Assembly: GCA_934630705.1 (NCBI GenBank)
Contig: CAKTWP010000002.1
Span: 1-64,000 of the forward strand
Source: an uncultured Clostridia bacterium
GTDB lineage: Bacteria; Bacillota; Clostridia; Christensenellales; Aristaeellaceae
Direction: 5' to 3'
DNA length: 64,000 bases
The notes under the pieces are model-generated. The model was not told where the DNA came from. It made no database searches and saw nothing but the letters and a program-made list of their open reading frames with translations. Below are positions 42,674 to 52,298 of the stretch, one piece after another. Every line of letters starts with the position of its first letter. Position 1 is the stretch's first letter. The position numbers were made by a program, and so were the translations under genes.

Positions 42674-42712
42674 ACGCGCTGCGCATCCTTGAAAATCTCC
42701 TATTTAACCATG

Positions 42713-42745
42713 ACGGCTGTCGAAGCAGATTCGGCAGCCGTTTTT
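42713..42745 (+). terminator. Terminator after nagB and the maa remnant
   Basis: A perfect 12-bp stem ACGGCTG(T)CGAA / TTCGGCAGCCGT (42713-42724 and 42730-42741, with one G-U-type position) is followed by TTTTT. Confidence 0.85.
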
Positions 42746-42793
42746 ATGTGGCTGCCAGGGATTGTGTAAGCCGGTAAAAGCGTCTGGGCGTCA

Positions 42794-42823
42794 TTGACAG
42801 CAGTAAATGCCGTATGTTAAGAT
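42794..42823 (+). promoter_or_regulatory. Candidate promoter of the cas operon
   Basis: A consensus TTGACA (42794-42799), an 18-bp spacer and a weaker TAAGAT (42818-42823). It implies a cas3 leader of about 215 nt, AT-rich towards the gene. The 42746-43045 gap holds no other recognisable feature. Confidence 0.5.
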
Positions 42824-43045
42824 GGCAATGCCCAATATCCTTCTCTGCATGCATAGGCACGAATGGAGCAGAGGTGATCCGATAAAAAGTTGGGCGATGT
42901 GATAGTTTCCCTGCAATTTTCCATCACAGGAAAGCGGGGGTAGAGAATTCAGCATAAAAAAACTTTTTGAAGCCAGGAGGATTTTAGAGAATGATGCAGA
43001 ATTATAAATGAATATAAAAAGTTGTGAATAAAAAAGGAAATGACA

Positions 43046-45817
43046 ATGAAAACGACCGCATGCTGTCATAACATGGTTGCTAAAACGGATCGGGAAAATC
43101 CCAATAGCTTTCTTCCTCTATCCATGCATCTGCAGGATACGGCCGGTGTGGTGCGTTTTTTAGCAGACGAATGGCTGGCAGGGAGCACGGCTCGCAGTAT
43201 GGGCATCAGCCGAAATGAACTAAGAAAAATACTGGTTTTTCTGAGCATGGTGCACGATATCGGCAAGCTGTCGAATGCATTCCAATTTAAAATCATGGAG
43301 CGCCTTCCGCAAGTTCAGACAATAGTGGCGCCGTTGACGCTAACAAAACCGGAAACGACGGAACACGCCTGGAGCCATCACACCCTCGTTGGCGCGGGAA
43401 TTCTGCACGAATTGGGCGCGCGGGACTGGGTTGTGTCTATTGTGGGTGCGCATCATGGAAGCATTATGGATCAGCCGGATTTTGACGCAATCATGAAGGC
43501 GGAAAGAAATCTTTATGGGAAGGCCGAAGATCGACCGCTCTGGCAGTCGCTCTGGCGGGAATGCCTGGCTGAAGCGCTGGTTCAGGCGGGCTACGCATCG
43601 GTTGATGAATTGCCTGAGAAAATGAGCATTCCTGCCCAGATGCTGCTCATTGCCCTGACAGTGACGGCGGATTGGCTTTCCAGCAATACGGCGTTTTTTC
43701 CGCTGCTGGATGAAAGCAACTTGCAAAATGAAAATGAAATGTATCCTGCGCGGATTGACAGAGCCCTGAAAAAAATGGATTTCTCGGAGCGATGGCTGCC
43801 CGGCGATGCCTGGCAATACCAGGATCTGTGCTATGATCGCTTTGGCTTTGATCATTCCAACGCAATCCAGCAGGCTATTGTGCAGGCGGCAGGCGAGGCG
43901 GAGCATCCCGGATTATACATTCTGGAAGCGCCTATGGGAATGGGCAAAACGGAGGCTGCATTCATGGCAGGAGAAATTCTGGCAAACCGCTGGGAAGAAA
44001 GCGGACTGGCCTTTTTTCTGCCTTCACAGGCTACGGCCAACGCGATGTTCGACCGAATGATGCGATGGATTGCACATTTCCTGTCGGAGGAAAGCAATTG
44101 GTTGGAGGACGACGATGCGGGCGGCAGCGGCACGCTTTCTATTGAACTGGCCCACGGGAAAGCGCTGCTTCATGAGAAGTTTGCCGAACTCGCGGAAAAA
44201 AGTGAGCCGCTTGTTACAGATGGTGCTGAAGGACTTGCAACAAATGCATTCTTTATGGGCCGCAAGACGCGGCTGCTGGCCAATTTCGTGGTGGGCACCG
44301 TGGATCAGCTATTGATGGCTGCTTTGAACCAGAAGCATCTGATGCTGCGTCATCTGGGACTGGCGGGCAAAGTTGTGGTCGTTGATGAGGTGCACGCTTA
44401 TGACGCTTATATGACCCGCTACATGACAGGCGTTCTGGACTGGCTGGGCGCGTATCAGACGCCGGTGATTCTGCTTTCAGCCACGCTGCCCGGGGCGCGG
44501 CGCACGGAAATGATTGGTGCATATTTGGGCGAAGATGATTTCTCTGGACGGGAAATGTTGGAAAAAGCGCGCGATTACCCGCTGCTCACATGGACAGACG
44601 GGCAGACCGTGCACACCCGGAAAATCGAAATGGAAGAGCAGTCAACGAATGTGCGTATCCTGCGCGGCGGGGAGGGAGACGTTGTTGCCTTCCTGCGGCA
44701 GCACCTGGGGAAAGGGGGCTGCGCCGGGATCATTGTGAATACGGTCAAACGGGCGCAGCAGCTTTCGGAACAACTGAAGCGGGCATTTCCGGCATCGCAA
44801 TATGAAGTTATTCTGAATCATGCGCAATTCATCATGCCGGACCGCATCCATAAAGAGAAGCAGCTGATGGCACGTCTGGGCAGGGAATCAACCCCTGCTC
44901 AGCGGGATGGACTGATTGTTGTTGGAACGCAGGTGCTTGAGCAATCATTAGATATTGATTTTGATGTGATGATCACAGATTTATGTCCAATGGATTTGCT
45001 GCTGCAGCGGCTGGGACGGCTGCACCGTCACAGAGATCGTCTGCGCCCATCCCCTGTTGAGGATGCGGCATGCCTGGTGCTGGAGACGGATGCACTGGAG
45101 GAAGGGGCGAAAGCAATTTATGGGGAATATCTGCTGGCGAAGACCGCTGCTATTTTGCCACGGGAGATTTGGCTTCCGACCGATATTTCTCCGCTTGTGC
45201 AGGAAACGTATGGGGATGAAAATGAATTATTATGGAATAAACCGGCAGGATTTGTGCGGATGCAGGAAGAATATAATACGCATTTGAAAATACAGGCGCA
45301 AAAAGCAAATCAGACGTGTATTCCAAAAGCAAAGCGAAAGGCGGGGGCCGGCAAGTCAGCAAGGCGAATTGACGGACTGATGCATCGCCAAATGGAGCAA
45401 AGTGAAGAACAGGCGCAAGCATCCGTGCGCGATGGCAGTGCTTCTATAGAAGTGCTGGTGTTACGGTATGGGGATGAAGCGCTGCTGCATCCGGCGGTTG
45501 AACGGGAAGAAAATTTATGCGTATCGCCCAATGCCATGCCATCCGTGGAAGAAGCAAAAATAATCATGCGGCAGAGTCTTCGGCTTCCGTATGTATTCAG
45601 CCTGCCGGGCATGGAAAGCCGAACGATCGATGCGCTGGAAGCTGTGCGGAATACAACGCTGCGCGAATGGACACGCTCGCCGCTCATAGGCCGGGAACTT
45701 TTTTTGCTGCTGGATCGGGATGGATGCTCAATGCTTGCGGGAAAACGAATCCGCTATGATCCTGTCTATGGATTACGGGTGGAACAGGAGGAAGAAGATG
45801 ACGGAGAAAGCGTTTAA
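43046..45817 (+). CDS. cas3: Type I-E CRISPR-associated nuclease/helicase Cas3
   Basis: A 923-aa effector nuclease-helicase recruited by Cascade to degrade target DNA. The N-terminal HD nuclease domain has MVHDIGKLSNAFQ, HHTLVGAGIL and GAHHGSIMD. The SF2 helicase has Walker A EAPMGMGKTEAA, motif II VVDEVHAYDAY, motif III LSATLPG and motif VI LLLQRLGRLHRH. Length and the intact HD and helicase motifs indicate a functional protein. ATG 43046 is used because AAGGA lies 7 bp upstream; the ATG at 43040 is too close to it. The stop overlaps cse1 by 20 bp. Confidence 0.96.
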   Translation: MKTTACCHNMVAKTDRENPNSFLPLSMHLQDTAGVVRFLADEWLAGSTARSMGISRNELRKILVFLSMVHDIGKLSNAFQFKIMERLPQVQTIVAPLTLTKPETTEHAWSHHTLVGAGILHELGARDWVVSIVGAHHGSIMDQPDFDAIMKAERNLYGKAEDRPLWQSLWRECLAEALVQAGYASVDELPEKMSIPAQMLLIALTVTADWLSSNTAFFPLLDESNLQNENEMYPARIDRALKKMDFSERWLPGDAWQYQDLCYDRFGFDHSNAIQQAIVQAAGEAEHPGLYILEAPMGMGKTEAAFMAGEILANRWEESGLAFFLPSQATANAMFDRMMRWIAHFLSEESNWLEDDDAGGSGTLSIELAHGKALLHEKFAELAEKSEPLVTDGAEGLATNAFFMGRKTRLLANFVVGTVDQLLMAALNQKHLMLRHLGLAGKVVVVDEVHAYDAYMTRYMTGVLDWLGAYQTPVILLSATLPGARRTEMIGAYLGEDDFSGREMLEKARDYPLLTWTDGQTVHTRKIEMEEQSTNVRILRGGEGDVVAFLRQHLGKGGCAGIIVNTVKRAQQLSEQLKRAFPASQYEVILNHAQFIMPDRIHKEKQLMARLGRESTPAQRDGLIVVGTQVLEQSLDIDFDVMITDLCPMDLLLQRLGRLHRHRDRLRPSPVEDAACLVLETDALEEGAKAIYGEYLLAKTAAILPREIWLPTDISPLVQETYGDENELLWNKPAGFVRMQEEYNTHLKIQAQKANQTCIPKAKRKAGAGKSARRIDGLMHRQMEQSEEQAQASVRDGSASIEVLVLRYGDEALLHPAVEREENLCVSPNAMPSVEEAKIIMRQSLRLPYVFSLPGMESRTIDALEAVRNTTLREWTRSPLIGRELFLLLDRDGCSMLAGKRIRYDPVYGLRVEQEEEDDGESV

Positions 45818-47429
45818 TCTGTTGGAGGAGCCATGGATACGAGCGATGCTTCCCAATTGTACAATACAAGAGGTGTCGCTGATGGATGCCCTGATTCAGG
45901 CGCAGCGCTTCAGCCACCTGGCGGGCGAACTGCCCGTGCAGGATATGGCGCTTCTGCGTGTTTTGCTGGCGGTTGTGCATACGGTTTTTTCCCGCGTGGA
46001 TGAGCGGGGTCAGCTCCACCCAATCAGGGATGAGGATGACGCGCTGGAACGCTGGCAGGCGATTTGGGCCATGAAGCGTTTCCCGGAAGAACCCATTCGA
46101 AGCTATTTTGAAACATGGAAGGACAGATTCTATCTTTTTCATCCGGAACGTCCATTTTATCAGGTTGCACAGGCCACTGCAGGAACGGAATTTTCAGCGG
46201 CCAAGCTAAATGGCGAAATCTCGGAAAGCAGCAATAAAACAAGGTTGTTTTCGGTTCGGACGGGCAAAACCAAGAGCTGCCTGACCTGTGCAGAGGCGGC
46301 TCGATGGCTGATTTATATCAATGGCTTTGACGATACGTCTGCCAAGCCCAAGCAGCAGGGGCTTCCCTCTCCCGGTGTAGGCTGGCTTGGAGCGCTGGGC
46401 TTAATTGCGGCTCAGGGCGAAAACCTTTTTGAAACGCTGATGCTCAATTGGGTCCTGCTCGACGATAAAGGCGAGCCCTGGGGGAACAATGTGCCTGTTT
46501 GGGAACTGGAACAGCCGCGGACAAAGGAACGCTGCGAGATCCCCATTCCGGATAATCAGGCGCAGCTGTTAACGCTGCAATCCAGACGGCTGATTCTTTT
46601 GCACGATGGACAATTTGTGACGGGGTATAAATTGCTGGGCGGGGATTTTTTCAGCAAGGTGAATGCCTTTGCGGAGCAGATGACGCTCTGGCGACATATG
46701 CCCGGTAAAGGCAGCCAGCCGTCGTATGATCAGCCCAGACGGCATGACCCGAGCCGGCAGATCTGGCGAGAATTTTCATCCATTGTTACGGGGACGCTGA
46801 ATGGAGCGGCCACAGAAACGCAGCCGATTCCAGGCGTTGTGAGATGGCAAAGGTGGCTCAGCCAGAATGAATTGCTGGATGCGAAACGGATGGCAAGGTT
46901 CAGCATTGCATCGGTGCAATATGGCGATGAGAATTATTTTGTGAAGGACACGTTCAGCGATGCGCTCAGCTTTCATTTGAACCTGCTGGCAGATGCAGGA
47001 AAAGACTGGAACCGACGCATTGAAACGGAAATTGCTTTGGCGGATAAGGTGGCGGTTGCGGCAATGTATCTGGGATCGGACATTGAAAAAGCATCCGGCG
47101 GTGCAGGCGGCATTCTGGGCGAATGGATGAAAACACAATTCTATGCACGCATTGACATGCCGTTCCGCAGGTTCCTGGAAACGGTCGATCCGGCGGATGA
47201 TTATGAGCAAAAAATGGCACGGATGAAAGCATGGCATGCGGAAGAATGGCGCGTGGCCGATGCGCTGGGCAAGGAAGCCGTCAGCCGGGCAGATCAGACG
47301 GCGTTTGTTGGGCGCACGATCGTTGAAAAAATCAAAGGCAAAGAGGAAAAAAAACATTACAGCTTGCCAGAGGCCTATTCCAAATTCATGGGGCAAATCA
47401 ACAAATATCTGAATAAAGAAAGGGGATGA
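45798..47429 (+). CDS. cse1: Cascade large subunit Cse1 (CasA/Cas8e)
   Basis: A 543-aa Cascade large subunit that reads the PAM and recruits Cas3. The opening KAFNLLEEPWIRAML matches the usual 'FNL…PWI' start of Cse1. Further family text includes FSHLAGELPVQDMALLRVLLAV, FYQVAQATAGTEFS and SPGVGWLGALGLIAAQGENLFETL-type sequence. ATG 45798 follows AGGAGGAAG. The 20-bp overlap with cas3 and the 4-bp gap to cse2 support one transcript. Confidence 0.94.
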   Translation: MTEKAFNLLEEPWIRAMLPNCTIQEVSLMDALIQAQRFSHLAGELPVQDMALLRVLLAVVHTVFSRVDERGQLHPIRDEDDALERWQAIWAMKRFPEEPIRSYFETWKDRFYLFHPERPFYQVAQATAGTEFSAAKLNGEISESSNKTRLFSVRTGKTKSCLTCAEAARWLIYINGFDDTSAKPKQQGLPSPGVGWLGALGLIAAQGENLFETLMLNWVLLDDKGEPWGNNVPVWELEQPRTKERCEIPIPDNQAQLLTLQSRRLILLHDGQFVTGYKLLGGDFFSKVNAFAEQMTLWRHMPGKGSQPSYDQPRRHDPSRQIWREFSSIVTGTLNGAATETQPIPGVVRWQRWLSQNELLDAKRMARFSIASVQYGDENYFVKDTFSDALSFHLNLLADAGKDWNRRIETEIALADKVAVAAMYLGSDIEKASGGAGGILGEWMKTQFYARIDMPFRRFLETVDPADDYEQKMARMKAWHAEEWRVADALGKEAVSRADQTAFVGRTIVEKIKGKEEKKHYSLPEAYSKFMGQINKYLNKERG

Positions 47430-47433
47430 GACC

Positions 47434-48051
47434 GTGGAGAAAAAAGATGCGCTCATAAGAGATGATATGAAGCGCAGATTGGGATTGCTTGCAGCAGATC
47501 CGAACGACGGACGAGTGCGTGCGCAGCTGGCGATTCTGCGGCGCGGCGTAGGCAGAACGCCGGGGGATATACCGGAAATGTGGGGCCTCATCTTTTCGGA
47601 CATGGATGAAAGGCTCATGAGCCAAACCAATGGCCCAACCAGGGAAGAATGGGCCATTTATACGGCGATCACCCTGTATGCGCTGCATCAGCAGAGCAAG
47701 TGCATAAAAGAAAAAAACATGCATCAGTCTGGCGAGGAGAATCGGCTGGGCCGGGCTGTGGCGCGGCTGATTAAAAACGATGAAGATCGCGAGCGCGTGG
47801 CCCGGCGGTTTAACGCCTTTGCAACGGCAAGCGATATGCGGGAAGCGGCGCACTATCTGCGAGGGCTGATTCAGCTGCTGCGCGCCGCAGAGATTCCGCT
47901 GGATTATGTGCATTTGGCAACGGACCTGTATTTTATCCAGTTTCCGCAATCTGCGCCCAACGTGCGTCTGGCATGGGGCCGGGATTTCTATCGAATCAAA
48001 CCGAAAGATACCAATGACGAACAGGAAGGACAGGTGGACAAAAATGCGTAA
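47434..48051 (+). CDS. cse2: Cascade small subunit Cse2 (CasB)
   Basis: The 205-aa helical small subunit of type I-E Cascade that stabilises the displaced DNA strand. Features are the basic N-terminus, RAQLAILRRGVGRTPGDIPE, AIYTAITLYALHQQSK and LRGLIQLLRAAEIPLDYV, all matching the Cse2 pattern. It starts at a GTG with a purine-rich site upstream and overlaps the cas7 start by 8 bp. Confidence 0.93.
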   Translation: MEKKDALIRDDMKRRLGLLAADPNDGRVRAQLAILRRGVGRTPGDIPEMWGLIFSDMDERLMSQTNGPTREEWAIYTAITLYALHQQSKCIKEKNMHQSGEENRLGRAVARLIKNDEDRERVARRFNAFATASDMREAAHYLRGLIQLLRAAEIPLDYVHLATDLYFIQFPQSAPNVRLAWGRDFYRIKPKDTNDEQEGQVDKNA

Positions 48052-49129
48052 AAACATGTACATCGATCTTCATGTGTTGGAAACCGTGCCTCCAAGCTGC
48101 GTGAACCGTGATGATACAGGAAGCCCCAAAACGGCGGTCTATGGCGGCACCGTCCGCGCCAGGATTTCCTCCCAGTGCTGGAAGCGCGCTATACGCCAAA
48201 GCTTCCAGCACCTGCTGCCGCAGGAGGAGATCGGCTTACGGACAAAGCACATTCATGAGCTGCTTACCCAGGCGATTGGGGCGCGCAATCCGCAAAGCAA
48301 TGCAGAAAAGCTGGCAGAAGAGGCGCTCAAGGCGGCGGGGCTTTCCCTCAAAGCAGACAAGAAGGAAAAGGCGGATGATGGAGAAGAAAAGAAAACCGGC
48401 GCGCTGTTTTTTATCAGCCCCAGCCAGATAAATGCGTTGGCGGAACTGGCAACGAGCGGGGAAAAGCTGGATAAGAAAGCATGCCAGGCTGCGCTGAAGG
48501 CGGCTCCTTCCGTGGATGTGGCGCTTTTCGGACGCATGGTAGCTGATGATCCGTCCCTGAATTTTGATGCAGCGGCACAGGTTGCCCATGCCATCTCTAC
48601 CCATACTGTTCACAATGAATTTGATTATTTCACCGCAGTGGATGATTGCGCGCCGGAGGATAACGCAGGCGCGGGGCATCTGGGAACGGTGGAATACAAT
48701 TCCGCCACCCTGTATCGGTATGCGACGGTGAATGTGATGGAGCTTCAAAAGAATCTGGGTGAACGCACGCCGGAAGCCATCCGGGCGTTTGTGGATGCCT
48801 TTATTTGCAGCATTCCTTCGGGCAAGATCAGCACGTTTGCCAATCATGTGCTGCCCAATGCCGTATATGTGGCCATCCGCCGGGATCAGCCGCTCAACCT
48901 GGTGGGTGCGTTTGAAACGCCTGTGCAGACGGGCACTGGCGGCTATGTGGAGCCCTCTGTCAAGGCGTTGATTCAGCATGCGAAAGCCGTTTATGACGAT
49001 TATCTGGGCAAACCGGAGAGAGCATTCGCCATTGGTGCCGGGATGGAAGCCTTGGCGGAAAAAATGTCGCTTGCTCAACTGCTGGATGCCGTTGAGCAGG
49101 AAGCAAAAGCCTTAGGAGGTCAGGCATGA
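48044..49129 (+). CDS. cas7: Cascade backbone Cas7 (CasC/Cse4)
   Basis: The 361-aa backbone subunit that coats the crRNA. Family hallmarks are YIDLHVLETVPPSCVNRDDTG, GGTVRARISSQCWKRAIR, DVALFGRMVADDPSLN, AAQVAHAISTHTV and EFDYFTAVDD. A Lys/Glu-rich insert near residues 95-120 (ADKKEKADDGEEKK) is less conserved. ATG 48044 overlaps the end of cse2; the stop overlaps cas5 (ATGA). Confidence 0.96.
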   Translation: MRKNMYIDLHVLETVPPSCVNRDDTGSPKTAVYGGTVRARISSQCWKRAIRQSFQHLLPQEEIGLRTKHIHELLTQAIGARNPQSNAEKLAEEALKAAGLSLKADKKEKADDGEEKKTGALFFISPSQINALAELATSGEKLDKKACQAALKAAPSVDVALFGRMVADDPSLNFDAAAQVAHAISTHTVHNEFDYFTAVDDCAPEDNAGAGHLGTVEYNSATLYRYATVNVMELQKNLGERTPEAIRAFVDAFICSIPSGKISTFANHVLPNAVYVAIRRDQPLNLVGAFETPVQTGTGGYVEPSVKALIQHAKAVYDDYLGKPERAFAIGAGMEALAEKMSLAQLLDAVEQEAKALGGQA

Positions 49130-49776
49130 GCACCCTGCTTTTGCGTTTCGCCGGGCCAATGCAGGCATGGGGCGCGGATTCTCGGTTTGACGTATGCAGA
49201 ACCAACCGTGAGCCCACTAAAAGCGGTGTGATCGGCCTGTTAGCGGCGGCGTTGGGATGGCGGCGGGATGCGCCGCTGGATGACTTGGAGGCGCTGCAAT
49301 TTGGGGTGCGTGTGGATCGGGAAGGCGTTCTGCTGCGCGATTTCCACATGGTGCGATCGGCGAAAACCGCTTATGTTACCACGCGCTACTATCTATGCGA
49401 TGCGGTCTTTTTGACGGGGGTTTTCAGCGAAGATGAGGCTTTGATGCAGCGCCTGGCGGAAGCGGTTTCCCATCCTGCGTTTCCGCTGTTTCTTGGGCGG
49501 CGCGCATGCCCGCCGGAGGGTCGCGTTTTCCTCGGGCTTCGGGAGGAAGCGCTGGAGGAGGCGCTGATGCACGAGCCCAGTCTTCTGTCTCAGCAAACCA
49601 TGGACCCAAATAAGATGACCCGGATGGTGCTGGAGGATCCCGCGGGCCCGGCACGGCTGCGGGATGTGCCGGTGTCGTTCAGCCCATTTCGCCGGGAGTA
49701 TCGCTATCGGGCGGTGAAAGAACAGTGGATAGGAAGCCAGACCACAGCACATGATCCCATGCGGGAACTGAGGTGA
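49126..49776 (+). CDS. cas5: Cascade subunit Cas5 (CasD)
   Basis: A 216-aa RAMP protein that caps the 5' handle of the crRNA. Typical Cas5e features are LLRFAGPMQAWGADSRFDVC, REPTKSGVIGLLAAALGW, TTRYYLCDAVFL and FPLFLGRRACPPEGRVF. It starts in an ATGA overlap with cas7 and is separated from cas6e by 4 bp. Confidence 0.95.
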   Translation: MSTLLLRFAGPMQAWGADSRFDVCRTNREPTKSGVIGLLAAALGWRRDAPLDDLEALQFGVRVDREGVLLRDFHMVRSAKTAYVTTRYYLCDAVFLTGVFSEDEALMQRLAEAVSHPAFPLFLGRRACPPEGRVFLGLREEALEEALMHEPSLLSQQTMDPNKMTRMVLEDPAGPARLRDVPVSFSPFRREYRYRAVKEQWIGSQTTAHDPMRELR

Positions 49777-49780
49777 GAAG

Positions 49781-50437
49781 ATGTTTTTATCAAGAATTAC
49801 GCTGGACGTGACCAAGCGGGCAACGCTGATCGCCCTGCAAAACCCGGCAAAGTTTCATGGCGCGGTGGAGCAGGCGTTTGAGCCCAGACCGGTTCGTCCG
49901 CTCTGGCGGCTGGATACGCTGAACGGCCAATACTATTTGCTGCTGCTCAGCGCGGAGCGGCCGTGCCTGGCGGGCCTTGCGGCACAGTTTGGAAAGGCGG
50001 ATACCCCGGAAACGCGTGATTACACGCCATTGCTGGGGCGGATCGTGCCGGGCAGCCGTTGGCAGTTTCGGCTGCACGCCAATCCGACTTACAGCACCTA
50101 TAATAAGAATGGGCGCGGCAAGGTTCACGCCTGTACGATGACGTGCCGGCCCGAAGGATCTTGGCGCGGCACATCGGAGCCCAAGACGCAGATAGACTGG
50201 CTGATCGGTCAAACCCAGAAGCATGGCTTTGCGGTGGAGCAAAACGAGTTTAATATAACCCGTATCCAATGGTATGCCTTTTCCAAAGGAACAGGTGAGC
50301 GGGTAAAGCTGCTTGGCGTCACGTATGAGGGAATGCTGACAGTTACGGATGCGGAAAAATTTCAGGCGGCGTTGACAAGCGGCCTGGGACGGGGGAAAGC
50401 CTACGGCATGGGCCTGTTAACCGTGATGCGCGTTTGA
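49781..50437 (+). CDS. cas6e: crRNA endonuclease Cas6e (CasE/Cse3)
   Basis: The 218-aa ribonuclease that cuts the repeat hairpin of the pre-crRNA and stays bound to its 3' end. Visible are MFLSRITLDVTKRATLI, FHGAVEQAFEPRPVRPLWRLD, and the C-terminal Gly-rich loop LTSGLGRGKAYGMGLLTVM. The substrate hairpin is the CCCCGCGTATGCGGGG palindrome of the downstream array. The ribosome site overlaps the cas5 end. Confidence 0.95.
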   Translation: MFLSRITLDVTKRATLIALQNPAKFHGAVEQAFEPRPVRPLWRLDTLNGQYYLLLLSAERPCLAGLAAQFGKADTPETRDYTPLLGRIVPGSRWQFRLHANPTYSTYNKNGRGKVHACTMTCRPEGSWRGTSEPKTQIDWLIGQTQKHGFAVEQNEFNITRIQWYAFSKGTGERVKLLGVTYEGMLTVTDAEKFQAALTSGLGRGKAYGMGLLTVMRV

Positions 50438-50449
50438 ACGGAGGCAGTG

Positions 50450-51385
50450 ATGACACAGATTCCCGGAATGATACGCCCCGATTTGCAGGCACTTCCTCAG
50501 GTGCGGGATCGGATGACCTTTCTCTACCTGGAGCAATGCGCGCTCAGTAGACAGGACAGCGCGATTTTGGTTACCCAGGAACGCGGCAGTGTACATGTGC
50601 CTGCGGCCGCAATCAGCGTTTTGCTCCTTGGTCCGGGCACACGCATCACGCATCGCAGCATGGAACTGATCGGAGACAGTGGCGTGACGGTCATTTGGGT
50701 TGGCGAAAACGGCGTGCGCTATTATGCCAGCGGCAGGCCGCTTACCCATCGAGCAGATTTGCTTATGCGACAGGCTGCACTGGTCAGCAACATGCGCAGC
50801 CATTTGAGCGTTGCGCGGATGATGTATCAAATGCGATTCCCGCAGGAAGATGTATCAGGCCTGACCATGCAGCAGCTTCGCGGCCGGGAGGGGGCACGGG
50901 TTCGCGGTATTTATCGGCAGGAATCCGCCAAATGGAAAGTGCCCTGGAACGGCCGCCAGTATGACCCGGAAGATTTCTCTGCAGGGGATGCGGTCAATCA
51001 GGCGTTATCCATGGGACATGCCTGCCTGTATGGCCTGGCACATGCAGTGGTTGCGGCGCTGGGCTGCTCCCCCGGGCTGGGCTTTGTGCATGTTGGGCAT
51101 GAAAACTCCTTTGTGTATGATATCGCCGATTTGTATAAGGCAGAGACGACGATTCCAGTTGCCTTTGAGATGGCGGCGCAGAAGGTGGAGGATATGGGCG
51201 CTGCTGTCCGTCGACGCATGCGGGAAGAAATGACAAAGCAGCATCTGCTGGAACGCATGGCAAAGGATATCCAACTGCTGCTCAATGAAGATGCAAAGCC
51301 GATTGAAGCGAATGTGGTTCGCCTGTGGGATGAAAATGGCACGGTGCCCAACGCAATATCCTATGGAAAGGGGGGCGCGCCGTGA
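50450..51385 (+). CDS. cas1: CRISPR integrase Cas1 (type I-E)
   Basis: The 311-aa catalytic subunit of the spacer integrase. The N-terminal beta domain includes QDSAILVTQERGSVHVPAA; the active region has GREGARVRGIYRQESAKW (Glu), GHACLYGLAHAVVAALGCSPG and FVHVGHENSFVYDIADLYK (His and Asp). GGAGG lies 5 bp before ATG 50450. The stop overlaps cas2 (GTGA), so Cas1 and Cas2 should be made together. Confidence 0.96.
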   Translation: MTQIPGMIRPDLQALPQVRDRMTFLYLEQCALSRQDSAILVTQERGSVHVPAAAISVLLLGPGTRITHRSMELIGDSGVTVIWVGENGVRYYASGRPLTHRADLLMRQAALVSNMRSHLSVARMMYQMRFPQEDVSGLTMQQLRGREGARVRGIYRQESAKWKVPWNGRQYDPEDFSAGDAVNQALSMGHACLYGLAHAVVAALGCSPGLGFVHVGHENSFVYDIADLYKAETTIPVAFEMAAQKVEDMGAAVRRRMREEMTKQHLLERMAKDIQLLLNEDAKPIEANVVRLWDENGTVPNAISYGKGGAP

Positions 51386-52278
51386 TCGTCGTGGCGCTGA
51401 CCAATTGTCCGCCTCGGCTGCGCGGCGATCTGACGAAATGGCTGGTGGAGCTGAATGCAGGCGTTTATGTCGGCAATGTCAGCGCACGCGTACGGGAGGA
51501 GCTTTGGCAAAGAATCTGCGAAAATGTTCACAATGGCCGTGCGACAATGGTATTCGGCGCACAAAATGAACAGGGTCTGGATTTCCATGTGCATAATACG
51601 ACATGGATACCAACCGATTTCGACGGTATCAAGCTGATGCTTCGGCCTACTGAAGCTGAACTGCAGGAGGATACGCCGATACCGCTGAGCCGAGCTGCGC
51701 AGATGCAGAAGGTGAAGCGAATCCGGGCTGCCGAGCAGCGAAAAAAGCAGATGCAGGAATATGTGGTAGTGGATGTGGAAACAACAGGCCTGCGTGCAGA
51801 TCAGCATGAGTTAATAGAAATAGCAGCGGTTCATGTAGTGGATCATCAGATGACGGACACATTCTCAATGCTGGTTCATACGCGTCAGCCGGTTCCTGCC
51901 GCCATTACAGCATTAACAGGCATTGATGATGCGCTGCTGTGCAGGGAAGGCCAGCCGCTGGAGAAAGCCATGGGAGCATTTCTTGCGTTTGTTGGAGAGC
52001 GACGGGTGGTTTGTCACAATGCCGGCTTTGATTATGCATTTCTCAAAACGGCATGCCGTAAATGCCATTTGCCGGAGTTCAAAAATCCCTATGCGGACAC
52101 GCGGCAGCTCGCCATGCGTCAGCTTGACGATGTTCCAGATCATAAGCTGTCCACGATTGCTGAGTATTTGGGCTTGGAGGCTGCTCAGGCGCATCGTGCT
52201 CTTGCGGACTGCATTATGACCTTTTCCGTGTTTGAGAAACTAAATGAAATCCGAAGTGCGGCACAGCAGGAACGTTGA
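51382..52278 (+). CDS. cas2: Cas2-DnaQ exonuclease fusion (type I-E)
   Basis: A 298-aa fusion. Residues 1 to about 95 are type I-E Cas2 (VVALTNCPPRLRGDLTKWLV, GVYVGNVSARVREELW, GLDFHVHNTTW). A basic linker (KRIRAAEQRKKQ) leads to a DEDDh 3'-5' exonuclease (about 130-290): VVDVETTGLRADQHELIE (Asp/Glu), VCHNAGFDYAFL (Asp), and HRALADC (His/Asp). Such fusions are known in type I-E systems of some Gram-positives, where the exonuclease trims pre-spacers. All catalytic residues look intact. The gene ends 20 bp before the first repeat. Confidence 0.95.
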   Translation: MIVVALTNCPPRLRGDLTKWLVELNAGVYVGNVSARVREELWQRICENVHNGRATMVFGAQNEQGLDFHVHNTTWIPTDFDGIKLMLRPTEAELQEDTPIPLSRAAQMQKVKRIRAAEQRKKQMQEYVVVDVETTGLRADQHELIEIAAVHVVDHQMTDTFSMLVHTRQPVPAAITALTGIDDALLCREGQPLEKAMGAFLAFVGERRVVCHNAGFDYAFLKTACRKCHLPEFKNPYADTRQLAMRQLDDVPDHKLSTIAEYLGLEAAQAHRALADCIMTFSVFEKLNEIRSAAQQER

Positions 52279-52298
52279 TTTTCCTGGGCTTTCTAAGT

